Source: Bradyrhizobium sp. WSM471 (lineage in GTDB: Bacteria > Pseudomonadota > Alphaproteobacteria > Rhizobiales > Xanthobacteraceae). Taken from it: a stretch of 64,000 bases of DNA. The notes beneath the pieces are model-generated. The model was not told where the DNA came from, made no database searches, and was given only the letters and a program-made list of their open reading frames with translations. Each line of letters begins with the position of its first letter. Within the stretch, counting starts at the first letter, position 1. The position numbers and the translations under genes are program-made. This document shows, one piece after another, positions 43,232-53,524 of the stretch. The stretch lies in assembly GCF_000244915.1 (NCBI RefSeq), contig NZ_CM001442.1, positions 5,518,001 to 5,582,000 of the forward strand, given 5' to 3'.

Positions 43232-43588
43232 CTACGTCATGCTGCCCGGCATGAAGCAGCGCACGCGGGGATGGCCGTCGATATAGTGCTTCCACACCAT
43301 GGTGCGGCCGATCTTGTTCGGCTCGGTGATGACGGCGCCGTCGGGCACGACCACCCACTCGCCGTCGAGATGCACGCGATAACGGCCCTTATCGGATTCC
43401 CAGTCGACATCGGCGACCACATAGCCGTCGGCATCCGAGCAGCATTGGCCGTATTCGCTGTGCAGGCTTTCGAACCAGGGCTTGAGCGGCGAGTTTGCGT
43501 AGCGCCCGTCGTCGCGTGCCAGCGTCGGGACCGTCAGCAGCACCGTCAGGACCTGCAGCATGGCGGCACACGATATTGCACGTCTCAT
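43232..43588 (-). CDS. Small secreted hypothetical protein
   Basis: 118 residues, family not recognised. A signal peptide is clear (MRRAISCAAMLQVLTVLLTV, cut after ARA-like TLARD). The mature part, about 94 residues, starts with RDDGRYANSPLKPWFESLHS and contains a Cys pair QCCSDADGYVVAD and WESDKGRYRVHLDGEWVVVP. Proteins with this layout are common in Bradyrhizobium. The ATG at 43588 has GGAGAC upstream and is preferred to an upstream start. Confidence 0.8.
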   Translation of the reverse strand: MRRAISCAAMLQVLTVLLTVPTLARDDGRYANSPLKPWFESLHSEYGQCCSDADGYVVADVDWESDKGRYRVHLDGEWVVVPDGAVITEPNKIGRTMVWKHYIDGHPRVRCFMPGSMT

Positions 43589-43965
43589 GTCGTCTCCGCG
43601 GATCGAGATCATCGCCGCGGGGCGATAGTTGCCGTTCGCCTTCCGCGACTCGGCGAAGGGCGTCAAGGACAGCGACTCATTCCCCCAACAGCTTTGCGGA
43701 TAGCTATGCAAATCTGGCGCCACAGCGCATTCCGGGGAACTACTGGCGCGCGTCCGGCACGCGTTCGTCTTTCGACGGGTATGACCGCTACTCGCGCGCC
43801 AAGATCTCCGCGGTCATCGCCGGATGCGCGATTGCACACGGGGGCCAAGGACACCGCGCAAGAACGCGGAGAGGCCGCGGCGTACTGGAGCCCCCGCCTT
43901 CGCGAGCAATGACGGCGGTGTGTGGCGCTACGGAAGTTCGGGCGGCACAGCGCGCGACGTAGACC
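43589..43965. other. Intergenic region with degenerate repeat
   Basis: 377 bases with no supported gene. The segment at about 43874-43915 (GCGTACTGGAGCCCCCGCCT) resembles half of the repeat at 34937-35038. The rest shows no recognisable structure. Confidence 0.55.
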
Positions 43966-44568
43966 CTACTGCTTCGGCGCCGGCGCCATCATCGCGCCGC
44001 CTTTCTTCGCCGCAGGGGCGGGCACCGGCTTGGTCGCGGCGGTCGCTTGCGCCGGGAGATATTTCGCGACGATCGCGGGATCGACCTGCGCGATGTTGGC
44101 GTCGGGAAGACGTGTCCAGGTCTCGTCCTTGCCGAACAGGGAGATGCCGAGGAAACCGCGCATCGTCAGGGTCTGCCCATCCGGGCTGACCGTCATCTTG
44201 GCCTTCCAGATGTTGCCGTCACGCGGATTGACCACGTTGCCGCCGTCATACTTCAAGCCGTCGCGCTTCATGTCGCGGATGAAGGAAAGCCCGAGCACCG
44301 GCGCGTTCTTGCGATCGTCCGTGCATTTCGCGCAGATCTCGTTCGGGTCGTCGCCGGGCCGCGGAAAGGTTTTTGCGATGACGCCTTCGAAGATGCCGTT
44401 GTGGTCGATGAAGAGGAACCAACCCACCGTCTTGCCGTCTTCGACCTTCTGCCAGAGGCCTGCGGCGGTCGGCTGCTGCACTTGCGCCACAACCGGGCTC
44501 ACCGCACCGAGCGACATCGCTAGCGCGAGGAGCGAGAACAGCCGAAAGCTGGAAAAGAGAGTCCGCAT
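43966..44568 (-). CDS. DUF2147-family exported protein
   Basis: 200 residues. The signal peptide is at 1-29 ([20 protein letters not shown]). The mature protein shows the DUF2147 pattern: [38 protein letters not shown], and [19 protein letters not shown], ending in [18 protein letters not shown]. An Ala/Pro-rich tail follows. The function is unknown; it is probably periplasmic. The ATG at 44568 has AAGG eight bases upstream. Confidence 0.85.
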   Translation of the reverse strand: MRTLFSSFRLFSLLALAMSLGAVSPVVAQVQQPTAAGLWQKVEDGKTVGWFLFIDHNGIFEGVIAKTFPRPGDDPNEICAKCTDDRKNAPVLGLSFIRDMKRDGLKYDGGNVVNPRDGNIWKAKMTVSPDGQTLTMRGFLGISLFGKDETWTRLPDANIAQVDPAIVAKYLPAQATAATKPVPAPAAKKGGAMMAPAPKQ

Positions 44569-44684
44569 TATCATCACCTTGCTGAGCCAATCGCCTTGCT
44601 AAGCCGCCAACTGCAATGGCCGCAGACTACGGCGATTTCGCGAACTGTTCCAGCACCAGAAACATGGGGCATTGGCCCCCGCCA

Positions 44685-45722
<1,038 letters not shown>

Positions 45723-45892
45723 TTATCGTCGTTCGGTGGGACGGCGCCCTGTGGGCCGAGGTGACCCTGCCTGTCTAGCCAACGGGGATGGATCAGGGAA
45801 GGCATAAAAGCGGGAGCGCCCCGCAGCCACGCCCACTTGCCGGGTCAGGATAACTGGGCTGTAACGGGCAACGCTATGACGGAGATCAATCG

Positions 45893-46360
45893 GTGAACGC
45901 ACCAAGCCGCCTCGATACGACGCCGCGCCTGGAGGACTATCCTTTTCGCCTCAGCGACAATGTCCGCTTCGGCGATCTCGACCCCAACCAGCACGTCAAC
46001 AACGCGGTCTACGCCACCTATTTCGAGACCGGCCGTGTCACGCTGATGAAGCTTCCGGAATACGGCCTGACGCCGCCGGGACTTGCCTGGATCATGGTGC
46101 GGCTCGACATGCATTTTCGCGCCGAGTTGCACTGGCCGAATACGATCGAGCTCGGCCTCGGCGTGGTGAAGCTCGGGCGGACATCGGTGACGTTCGAGCA
46201 GGTCGTGTTTTCGAACGGGAAGTGCATTGCGTCTGCGACGTCAGTCGGCGTCATGCTCGACGAGGCGACGCGACGGCCGGCACCGCTGACCTCAGAAGTG
46301 CTCGAGAAGCTCAGACCCTGGCACAAGCGCGGCATTGACGTCGCGCCGCCGAGCCCATGA
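45893..46360 (+). CDS. Acyl-CoA thioesterase (4HBT hotdog family)
   Basis: 155 residues, single hotdog domain. NVRFGDLDPNQHVNNAVYAT carries the catalytic Asp and the HVNN motif of the 4-hydroxybenzoyl-CoA thioesterase family. The rest fits the fold (WIMVRLDMHFRAELHWPNTI). The start codon is GTG, with GGAG eight bases upstream. The substrate is unknown. It diverges from the reductase gene and converges with the ferredoxin gene. Confidence 0.9.
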   Translation: MNAPSRLDTTPRLEDYPFRLSDNVRFGDLDPNQHVNNAVYATYFETGRVTLMKLPEYGLTPPGLAWIMVRLDMHFRAELHWPNTIELGLGVVKLGRTSVTFEQVVFSNGKCIASATSVGVMLDEATRRPAPLTSEVLEKLRPWHKRGIDVAPPSP

Positions 46361-46372
46361 TAGATAAGTGAG

Positions 46373-46693
46373 TTAGGCCTGCCGTTCCGGCGTCGCCACC
46401 ACGAGTCCGTCGAGATCGTCGGAGACCTTGATCTGGCAGGACAGGCGCGAGTTCGGACGCACGTCGAAGCCGAAGTCGAGCATGTCCTCTTCCATCGGCG
46501 TCGGGCTACCGACCTTCTCGCGCCACGCTTCATCCACATAGACGTGGCACGTGGCGCAGGCGCAGGCGCCGCCGCATTCGGCCTCGATGCCGGGAATGCT
46601 GTTGCGGATGGCGGCTTCCATCACAGTCGCGCCGTTCTCGACGTCCACCGTACGGGTTTCGCCCTTGTGATCGACAAAGTGAATTTTGGCCAT
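46373..46693 (-). CDS. [2Fe-2S] ferredoxin, adrenodoxin type
   Basis: 106 residues. The cluster ligands are [15 protein letters not shown] plus a later Cys in RLSCQIKV, the adrenodoxin/putidaredoxin spacing. Acidic residues EEDMLDF after the ligands match the redox-partner helix. It can serve cytochrome P450s or iron-sulfur assembly. The ferredoxin reductase at 44685 is a plausible electron donor. Read leftward; its 3' end lies 12 bases from the thioesterase stop. Confidence 0.92.
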   Translation of the reverse strand: MAKIHFVDHKGETRTVDVENGATVMEAAIRNSIPGIEAECGGACACATCHVYVDEAWREKVGSPTPMEEDMLDFGFDVRPNSRLSCQIKVSDDLDGLVVATPERQA

Positions 46694-46858
46694 GTGTGCT
46701 CGTGCTGCCGCGATCTAGGGAATGAAGGAGGGTCCGGGCTGTCCTATAACGGGTCGCTCAGCCCGGCGCCATAGCGTTTTGATAAGTCGTGAATGCCGTT
46801 TCGCGGGAAGAAAACCCGTCAAAACAAAAGACTAGAGCACGGTTCTGGCCTTGTCGGC

Positions 46859-47233
46859 CTAAGGGTTCAGGATCGCCTCGATTGCGGCGCGCGCCTCGGT
46901 CACCGCCTCTTTCAGCGCGGCGAAGGCGTGAGGCCGGCCCTGTCCGGTCTGGATCGCGGTCTCCAGGCTGGCGGCGGCATCCGCCACCGCAAAGGCGCCG
47001 ATCCCGCGTGCCGACCCCTTGAGCTTGTGGGCGAGCGCACCAGCCTCGGCCGGCAGCGCCGCCATTGCCGCCATCAAGCGCACCGCCTGCTCGGCAAACA
47101 TCGCCAGCACTTCCTGTTTCAGCTCGGAATCGCCGAGCGTCATGCGGGAGAGATGATCGAGGTCGAGCGGGCTGTCGATGGGTGCAAGCGGGGGCGAGGG
47201 CATCCAGTCCATCCGTTGCAGTTCAGGCATCAT
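46859..47233 (-). CDS. Stand-alone HPt phosphotransfer protein
   Basis: 124 residues forming one HPt four-helix domain. AHKLKGSARGIGA, near 68, holds the phosphorylatable His; LKQEVLAMFAEQA precedes it. There is no kinase or receiver nearby, so it must serve a phosphorelay encoded elsewhere. It is divergent from the giant repeat protein gene, 396 bases away. Confidence 0.87.
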   Translation of the reverse strand: MMPELQRMDWMPSPPLAPIDSPLDLDHLSRMTLGDSELKQEVLAMFAEQAVRLMAAMAALPAEAGALAHKLKGSARGIGAFAVADAAASLETAIQTGQGRPHAFAALKEAVTEARAAIEAILNP

Positions 47234-47629
47234 GGCGCAGGCCCCGGCATCGCGCGATGGCCGCCGGTCCGGCGGTCAAGTTCCCTCTACCCAAGCACGG
47301 AAATGGTTAACCAAATGTTCCGGCCGTTTTGCGCAAATCTGCCTGTTTATTGACGAAAAGTTGCCGCAATCCGGCGAGTCCGGTGGAGAATTGCATTTAT
47401 TGCTAAGGCCTTACGGCGCGATCCTGTTAACGATGATTAAGAATGTCTTAATCGCGGGCATTTCATTCGCGACGCTCTGCCAATAGGATGTTGGAGAAAT
47501 TGGCGGACAAGCCGTCCGGGTGGGGATGGCTCGGAGATCCGCGCAAGCGGCATGATCCGGACTGTGGGCTTGCGTAGCGCGCAGAGCTCGCGGGGGGACG
47601 CGTACAAGTAACGAGGGCTCGGACTGAAC
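47234..47629. other. Divergent promoter region between the HPt gene and the growth-pole-ring-like gene
   Basis: 396 bases without a gene. The left half (47280-47470) is clearly richer in A and T than the coding DNA, as expected for promoters. No specific elements were identified. Confidence 0.6.
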
Positions 47630-50600
47630 ATGGCAAACACTCCGAAAAAGGTCAAAGACCCCACAGAAGATGCGCTTTCTGCAATCCAGGAAGCCCTGAA
47701 CATCAGCGACACGGCCGCGGACACCAGCCGCAACGCCTCGATGCGCAGCGAAACGTCGCCCCCGGTCGCGCCACCGGCTCCCCCGATATTCGACGAACCG
47801 AGCTTCGACGCGCGCCCTGCCGCGAACGAACGCGCGATGTTCGACCAGATCGAGGAGCCGCGCTCCTCGCGCCGCGCCGCCAATGACGACCGTGCGACCA
47901 TCGGCCAGCTCTTGCAGACGTTGCAGACGGGACGCCCGACCCGCAACATCTATACCGGCGCGACAATCTTCACGGTCATCTGGCTGGCGGCCTGCGCCGC
48001 GCTGACGGTCGGCTTCCTGCCTTCGATCCAGGCGGCGATGGGCCAGAGCGGCGGCGTGTTGGCCGTTGCCGGCCTGGTCACGATGTTCTTCGCGCCGATC
48101 ATGCTGTTCTTCTTCCTGGCGAGCCTCGTCTGGCGCGGCCAGCAAATGAGCTCGGTCGCGCAGGCGATGGCCCAGGTTGCGATCCGCTTCTCCGAGCCGG
48201 AAGGCTCGGCTTCGGATTCGATGGTCACCGTCGGCCAGGCCATCCGCCGCGAGGTTGCGGCGATGGGCGACGGCATCGAGCGCGCCATCGCGCGCGCCGG
48301 CGAGCTCGAGACGCTGGTCGCCAACGAAGTCGCGGCGCTCGAACGCGCCTATTCCGACAACGAAGTGCGCATCCGCGCCCTGCTCCAGGACATCGCACAT
48401 CAGCGCGACAATCTGGTCGGCCAGGCCGAGCAGGTCCGCAGCGCCATCTCCGGCGTGCAGATCGATTTGCGCCATGATATCGCGCTGATTTCGGACGCGA
48501 TTGCCTCGCGCGTCGACGAGGTCGCCAAGTCCATCACCGGCGCGCTCGAAGAGCGCGGCGCCCACATCACCGGTGCGCTCAGCAACGCCGGCGACAACAT
48601 GATCCTCGCGCTCGGCGAGCGCGGCGGCGACCTGCTCGACCGGCTCGAGGAGGCCAGCAACGAGACCACGCGCGCCGTGCTCGACGCCAGCGAGCGGCTG
48701 ACCACCAGCCTCAATTTCAAGACCGGCCACGTTCACGACGAGTTCGTCGACCTCGCCGACCGCGTCCACGAAATGCTGAACGAGCGCATCGACCGCATCA
48801 CCGGCGAGTTCGAGCAGCGCTCCGCCGCGATCGTCGACGGCATCTCCGAGCGTACCGAGCAGGTGCACGACAGCCTGAAGAATTCGTCCGACTCGCTGCT
48901 GCTCGAGCTCGAGCTGCGCTCCAACGACCTGTCCGCCAAGATCGACGACGCCGGCAACCGCCTCGCCGGCCAGATCATGACCTCCGGCGACAAGGCGAGT
49001 GAGGCGCTCGACGCCACCGTCAACACGCTGGTCGCCAAGGTCGTCAGCCAGACCGAGACCGCGCACGACTCGCTGTCGCTCCAGATGAGCGCCTTCGACG
49101 AGCTGGTGAAGAACCAGGGCACCGAGCTGGTCGAGAAGTTCGCCCGCGACTCCGGCACGCTGGGCGCATTGATCACCCGCCACATCTCCGAGTTCGACCG
49201 CACCGTGAAGACCTTCGGCGGCGAGATCGTCGATCGGATGGGCCAGCGCACCCAGGATATCCATGAGTCGCTGAAGACCTATGTCGACAATTTCGACACC
49301 CGCTTCACCTCTAACGGCGGCGCCATCACGGCTGTGCTCGACCAGCGCCTGGTACAGTTCGAGACCACAATCGGCGAGCGCGTCAGCAACCTCGACACCT
49401 CGCTGAACGGCAAGATCTCCAGCCTCGACTCGACGATCGATGGTCACATCAAAACCTTCGACGAGCAGCTCGTCGGCCGCGTCGCCGCGCTCGAACAGTC
49501 GTTCGATACCCGCGCGAAGTCGGTCACCGAGACCATCGACGGACGGCTCAACACGCTCGCCTCGTCGCTGACCGACGGTGCCGCGCAGGCGATCCAGTCG
49601 ATCGACTCCCGCCTCAACCACCTCACGAGCTCGCTGACCGATGGCGCATCGCAGACCATCCAGACGATCGACACGCGCCTTACGCATCTGACGACCACCC
49701 TCACCGGCGGCGCGTCGCAGGCGCTCGAATCCATCGACACGCGTCTCACCTACCTGACCACCGCGGTGACGAACGGCGCCTCGCAGGCCGTGCAGTCGAT
49801 CGATACCCGCCTCACGCTCCTGACCTCGACGCTCACGGACGGCACCGCGCAGGCGATCGAGGCGGTCGACCGCCGCATCACCGGCGTCACCGAAATCATC
49901 GACGGCCGCAGCATGCACCTGACCGACACGGTCACGGCGCGCTTCCAGGACATCCAGCAGGCCATCGAGACCAAGGTCGGCTCGGTCGCCAGCGACATCG
50001 ACGTGCGCGTGGCGCAGTTCGAGGACCTGCTCGGCTCGCGCGTCGAGGCCGTCGCCGGCCGCATCGAGAGCAGCGGACGCCAGGCCAGCGAGGACATGAT
50101 GTCCCGCGCCGAGATGATCTCGACCGCGATCCGCTCGCATGTCGAGGACGCCGAGCGCTCGCTCACCAACCTCGTGGTCAACACCAGCGAGACCATCCAG
50201 ACCGGTGCGCGCACCGCGCAGCAGTCGCTGATGACGGTCTCCTCCGACGTCAACGCCCAGCTCAAGATGACCTCCGCCGAGGTCGAGCGCGCGCTGACCG
50301 CCGTCGGCACCGGAGCCGCGAACTCGATCCTGACCAGCGCCCGCGAAGCGCAGTCGACGCTGGTCGCGGCCTCGGGCGATGCCTCAAACCAGATCAAGGG
50401 GCTCGCGGCCGACGTCGAACGCACGCTGTCGTCGGCAGGGTCGGCGACCGCCGCCTCGATCCTGGCCGGTGCCCGCGAGGTGCAGACCACGCTCGTCACG
50501 GCGTCCTCGGACGCGGCCAACCACGTCAAGACCCTCACCGCCGACGTGCAGCGCTCGCTCTCGATGGCCGGCTCCGCCACGGCGGAATCGATCACCGCCG

Positions 50601-53272
50601 GCGCCCGCGATGCGCAGAGCGCGCTGATCGCGGCCTCGAGCGAGACCGCCAACCAGATCAAGGCGCTGTCCTCCGACGTGCAGCGCTCGCTCTCGATGGC
50701 CGGCACCGCGACGGCCGAGACCATCATGACCGGCGCCCGCGAAGCCCAGAGCACGCTCGTCAACGCGTCCTCGGATGCGGCGAGCCAGGTGAAGTCCCTC
50801 GCCGCCGAAGTGCATCGGTCGCTCTCGCAGGTCGGCCAGTCGACCGCCGAGACGATCACGACCAGCGCCCGCGATGCCCAGAGCACCCTGCTGGCGGTCT
50901 CCGCCGAACAGACCGGCCAGGTTCGTTCGCTGGCGGCCGAGATGCAGCGCGCGCTGGCGACCGCCGGCGGCGCCACCATCGAAGCGCTCACCAGCGGCGT
51001 ACGCGAGGCCCAGGGCACGCTGATCTCCGCCTCGACGGACGCTGCGGGCCAGATCAAGTCGTTGACCACGGACATCGAGCGCACGCTGACCTCGGTCGGC
51101 GCCGACACCGCCTCGACCATCCTCAACAGCGCGCGTGAGGCGCAGACCTCGCTGGTCTCGACCTCGGCGGATGCCGCAAGCCAGATCCGCACGATCTCGA
51201 GCGAGATCGAGCGTACGCTGAGCACGGCCACCGCGAACGCGACCAACGACATCCAGACCAGCGCGCTCAACGCCCAGAACGCCTTGATCAACGCCTCCAA
51301 CGAGGCGAGCTCGCGGGTCAAGTCGAGCTCGGCGGACGTCGAGCGCTCGGTGCTCGCCGCCAGCAGCAGCTTCGGCCAGGCCATGACCGGCAAGACCGAC
51401 GAGATCGTCACCTACGTGCAGCAGCAGTCCGACCGTCTCGCCAACATGATCGACGCCAAGCGCGGCTCGCTCGTGGACGCGATCGGCTCCAAGACCAGCC
51501 AGCTCACGCTCGATATCGACCGCGTCACGTCCGACGCGCTGAAGTCGATCGAGACGCGCGGACATGCGTTCTCGCAGACCATGATGGGCAACGGCTCCGA
51601 GGTGGCGCGCACCATCAACTCGGCGAGCGAGATGGCGACGGGTGCCGTCAACAAGTCGCTCAAGGACCTCGAGCAGGCCTCGCGCGCGGCGATCGACCAG
51701 TCGCGCCAGGTCTCGATCGCGGCCGTCACCGAAATGCAGGAGACCAGCAAGATCCTGCGCACCGACACGGTCGCCCTGTTCGAGCGCCTGCGCGAAGGCA
51801 ACATCCTGCTCCAGGAGGTGCTGACCGGTGCGCACGACAACCTCAACTCGCTCGAGCGGGCGCTGGTGACGCGCGTCGCCGACTTCGTCTCGGCGATGAA
51901 CGACGTCACTTCGCGCAACGGCGCTGCGACGCAGAACCTGGAAGACCAGCTCAACGTCTTCAACAGCAAGACCACGCGGGCGCTCCAGGATCTCGGCGAG
52001 CTGTCGACCCAGTTCGACGCGCATGGCAAGGCACTGGTCGAGGCCGCGCAGGTCGTCGAGCAGAGCAACAAGAACACCACCGCCTCGCTCGCCGAACGCA
52101 AGGAGGCGCTGGAATCGCTCGTCACCACGATCGACCTGCGCACGGCCGATCTCGACCAGCGCCTGTCGCGCTTCACCGGCCTGCTCGATGAATCGCTGGC
52201 GGCCGCCGAAGAGCGTGCCCGCGACATCGCCCGCGTCGTGGCGGAGACCGCCGGCGCAGGTTCCGCCGCGATCACTCGCCAGTTCGAGGCGGTGCGGTCG
52301 GCCTCCGAAGAGGAGCACCGCCAGACCGTCGAGGCCATGCACGACATCTACCGTCAGACCACCGACGAGGCGGATGCGATGTTCAAGCAGTCGACGGAGA
52401 AGTTCACCAACCTCGTCTCCAGCATGAAGCAGATGGCGTTCGAGATGCACAACGAGCTCGAAGCCACCCGCAACGAGTTGCGCCGCGGCGTGCTCGAGAT
52501 GCCCCAGGAGGCCGCCGAGAGCACTGCGCAGATGCGCAAGGTGATCGTCGACCAGATCGAGGCCCTCGCCGAGCTCAACCGCATCGTGGCCCAGCACGGC
52601 CGCGGCCTCGACGTCTCCACGACGGGCCGCGCCAGCGTGCAGCGCCAGGAAGAGCCGATGCTGGCGGCCGTCGGCGCGCGCAGCACCGAGACGCGCATGC
52701 GCGAGAGCGCCAGCGCCTCGACGCTGCCGCCGCCGGACCTCGGCATGCCCGCGTCCTCGCGCCGCACCGAAGCGCCGCCGGTCGCGCCGGCCGGAAACGA
52801 CCAGGGCCGTGACGGCTGGCTGTCGGACCTCCTGAGCCGCACGGACGCCAACCAGGGTGCGTCCACCGGACGTGAGCCCCAGCGCGGCCGCCAGGCTGCA
52901 CCGGCTCCGCAGCCGCAGGCTCCGCAAGGTGGCGGCAATCCGCTGGAATCCTTGTCGCTCGACATCGGCCGGCTGATGGACCGCAACCTCGCGTCCGAGA
53001 TGTGGGACCGCTACCAGCGCGGCGAGAACAAGGCCTTCACCAAGCGCCTCTACACGCCCGCCGGCCAGAAGGCCTTTGACGAGGTCGCCCGCAAGTATCG
53101 CTCCGACCGCAACTTCAAGGCCACGGTCGACCGCTATGTCGCCGAGTTCGAACGCCTGCTCGACGAAGTCGCCCGCGACGGCCGCGGCCCGCAGGAGCTG
53201 CGCAACCACCTGACCTCGGAGACGGGCCTGGTGTATACGCTGCTCGCCCACGCAGCGGGACGGCTGGGGTGA
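47630..53272 (+). CDS. Giant membrane-anchored repeat protein, growth-pole-ring (GPR/RgsE)-like
   Basis: 1880 residues. Residues 1-105 are polar and Pro-rich. Two membrane helices lie at about 110-130 and 142-166, as in TipN. Residues 180 to about 1700 are an almost unbroken helical, Ala/Ser/Thr/Gln-rich region in 11-residue-based repeats: 22-residue units near 636-755 (IDTRLTHLTTTLTGGASQ) and nine 44-residue units at 859-1254 (SAREAQSTLVAASGDAS). The last 95 residues are a compact conserved domain (RNLASEMWDRYQRGENKAFT; LVYTLLAHAAGRLG). This layout matches GPR of Agrobacterium and RgsE of Sinorhizobium, large apolipoprotein-like proteins forming a ring at the growing pole. Family assignment is from architecture, not a search. 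A hairpin terminator follows. Confidence 0.85.
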   Translation: MANTPKKVKDPTEDALSAIQEALNISDTAADTSRNASMRSETSPPVAPPAPPIFDEPSFDARPAANERAMFDQIEEPRSSRRAANDDRATIGQLLQTLQTGRPTRNIYTGATIFTVIWLAACAALTVGFLPSIQAAMGQSGGVLAVAGLVTMFFAPIMLFFFLASLVWRGQQMSSVAQAMAQVAIRFSEPEGSASDSMVTVGQAIRREVAAMGDGIERAIARAGELETLVANEVAALERAYSDNEVRIRALLQDIAHQRDNLVGQAEQVRSAISGVQIDLRHDIALISDAIASRVDEVAKSITGALEERGAHITGALSNAGDNMILALGERGGDLLDRLEEASNETTRAVLDASERLTTSLNFKTGHVHDEFVDLADRVHEMLNERIDRITGEFEQRSAAIVDGISERTEQVHDSLKNSSDSLLLELELRSNDLSAKIDDAGNRLAGQIMTSGDKASEALDATVNTLVAKVVSQTETAHDSLSLQMSAFDELVKNQGTELVEKFARDSGTLGALITRHISEFDRTVKTFGGEIVDRMGQRTQDIHESLKTYVDNFDTRFTSNGGAITAVLDQRLVQFETTIGERVSNLDTSLNGKISSLDSTIDGHIKTFDEQLVGRVAALEQSFDTRAKSVTETIDGRLNTLASSLTDGAAQAIQSIDSRLNHLTSSLTDGASQTIQTIDTRLTHLTTTLTGGASQALESIDTRLTYLTTAVTNGASQAVQSIDTRLTLLTSTLTDGTAQAIEAVDRRITGVTEIIDGRSMHLTDTVTARFQDIQQAIETKVGSVASDIDVRVAQFEDLLGSRVEAVAGRIESSGRQASEDMMSRAEMISTAIRSHVEDAERSLTNLVVNTSETIQTGARTAQQSLMTVSSDVNAQLKMTSAEVERALTAVGTGAANSILTSAREAQSTLVAASGDASNQIKGLAADVERTLSSAGSATAASILAGAREVQTTLVTASSDAANHVKTLTADVQRSLSMAGSATAESITAGARDAQSALIAASSETANQIKALSSDVQRSLSMAGTATAETIMTGAREAQSTLVNASSDAASQVKSLAAEVHRSLSQVGQSTAETITTSARDAQSTLLAVSAEQTGQVRSLAAEMQRALATAGGATIEALTSGVREAQGTLISASTDAAGQIKSLTTDIERTLTSVGADTASTILNSAREAQTSLVSTSADAASQIRTISSEIERTLSTATANATNDIQTSALNAQNALINASNEASSRVKSSSADVERSVLAASSSFGQAMTGKTDEIVTYVQQQSDRLANMIDAKRGSLVDAIGSKTSQLTLDIDRVTSDALKSIETRGHAFSQTMMGNGSEVARTINSASEMATGAVNKSLKDLEQASRAAIDQSRQVSIAAVTEMQETSKILRTDTVALFERLREGNILLQEVLTGAHDNLNSLERALVTRVADFVSAMNDVTSRNGAATQNLEDQLNVFNSKTTRALQDLGELSTQFDAHGKALVEAAQVVEQSNKNTTASLAERKEALESLVTTIDLRTADLDQRLSRFTGLLDESLAAAEERARDIARVVAETAGAGSAAITRQFEAVRSASEEEHRQTVEAMHDIYRQTTDEADAMFKQSTEKFTNLVSSMKQMAFEMHNELEATRNELRRGVLEMPQEAAESTAQMRKVIVDQIEALAELNRIVAQHGRGLDVSTTGRASVQRQEEPMLAAVGARSTETRMRESASASTLPPPDLGMPASSRRTEAPPVAPAGNDQGRDGWLSDLLSRTDANQGASTGREPQRGRQAAPAPQPQAPQGGGNPLESLSLDIGRLMDRNLASEMWDRYQRGENKAFTKRLYTPAGQKAFDEVARKYRSDRNFKATVDRYVAEFERLLDEVARDGRGPQELRNHLTSETGLVYTLLAHAAGRLG
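49530..49890 (+). repeat. 66-bp tandem repeats in the giant protein gene
   Basis: About five consecutive units encode 22-residue repeats of the form IDTRLTxLTTxLTxGASQAxxS. Similarity is clear at protein level and moderate in DNA. Confidence 0.8.
50204..51391 (+). repeat. Nine 132-bp tandem repeats in the giant protein gene
   Basis: Units begin at 50204 and recur every 132 bases up to 51260. Each encodes 44 residues starting GARxAQ or SAREAQ, then TLVxASSDA, QIKxL and DVxRSLS. The register is exact across all nine units checked. Confidence 0.9.
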
Positions 53273-53303
53273 GCGGCCAGCTCGCAAATGACGAATAAGG
53301 AAA

Positions 53304-53332
53304 CGGAGGCCTCGCGGCCTCCGTTTTTGTTT
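53304..53332 (+). terminator. Rho-independent terminator after the giant protein gene
   Basis: CGGAGGC and GCCTCCG form a 7-bp stem with a CTCGCG loop, followed by TTTTTGTTTT. It starts 31 bases after the stop codon. Confidence 0.92.
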
Positions 53333-53372
53333 TGGGTGTCATTAGGAACGAAGCGATCGACAAACATTCGGT

Positions 53373-53499
53373 GTCGTCCTGGCGAAAGCCAGGACCCATA
53401 CCGCGAGGTCTGTCGATTGCCGCCGGTGGAAGTACCGAACGACTGCTCTTCGCCAAACTCCTCCTTGGGGTAATGGGTCCTGGCTTTCGCCAGGACGAC
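53373..53499. repeat. Perfect 26-bp inverted repeat (GTCGTCCTGGCGAAAGCCAGG type)
   Basis: Arms at 53373-53398 and 53474-53499 are exact complements, and each arm also contains its own small hairpin (CCTGGC-GAAA-GCCAGG). It lies between the convergent giant-protein and mlaD genes. Confidence 0.9.
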
Positions 53500-53524
53500 G
53501 CCGGAGAAGCACGAGGCGATCCCC

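Noticed and set aside
47411..50140. 909-codon open frame antisense to the giant repeat protein
   Set aside because: It is a by-product of high G+C and the repeated codon pattern of the sense gene; it is Asp/Arg/Val-rich, without domains, and spans the sense promoter.
50204..51391. CRISPR-like array
   Set aside because: The 132-bp units are in frame and coding, without separate spacers.
50384..53287. 967-codon open frame antisense to the giant repeat protein
   Set aside because: It mirrors the 132-bp repeats of the sense strand and has no recognisable domain or plausible start.
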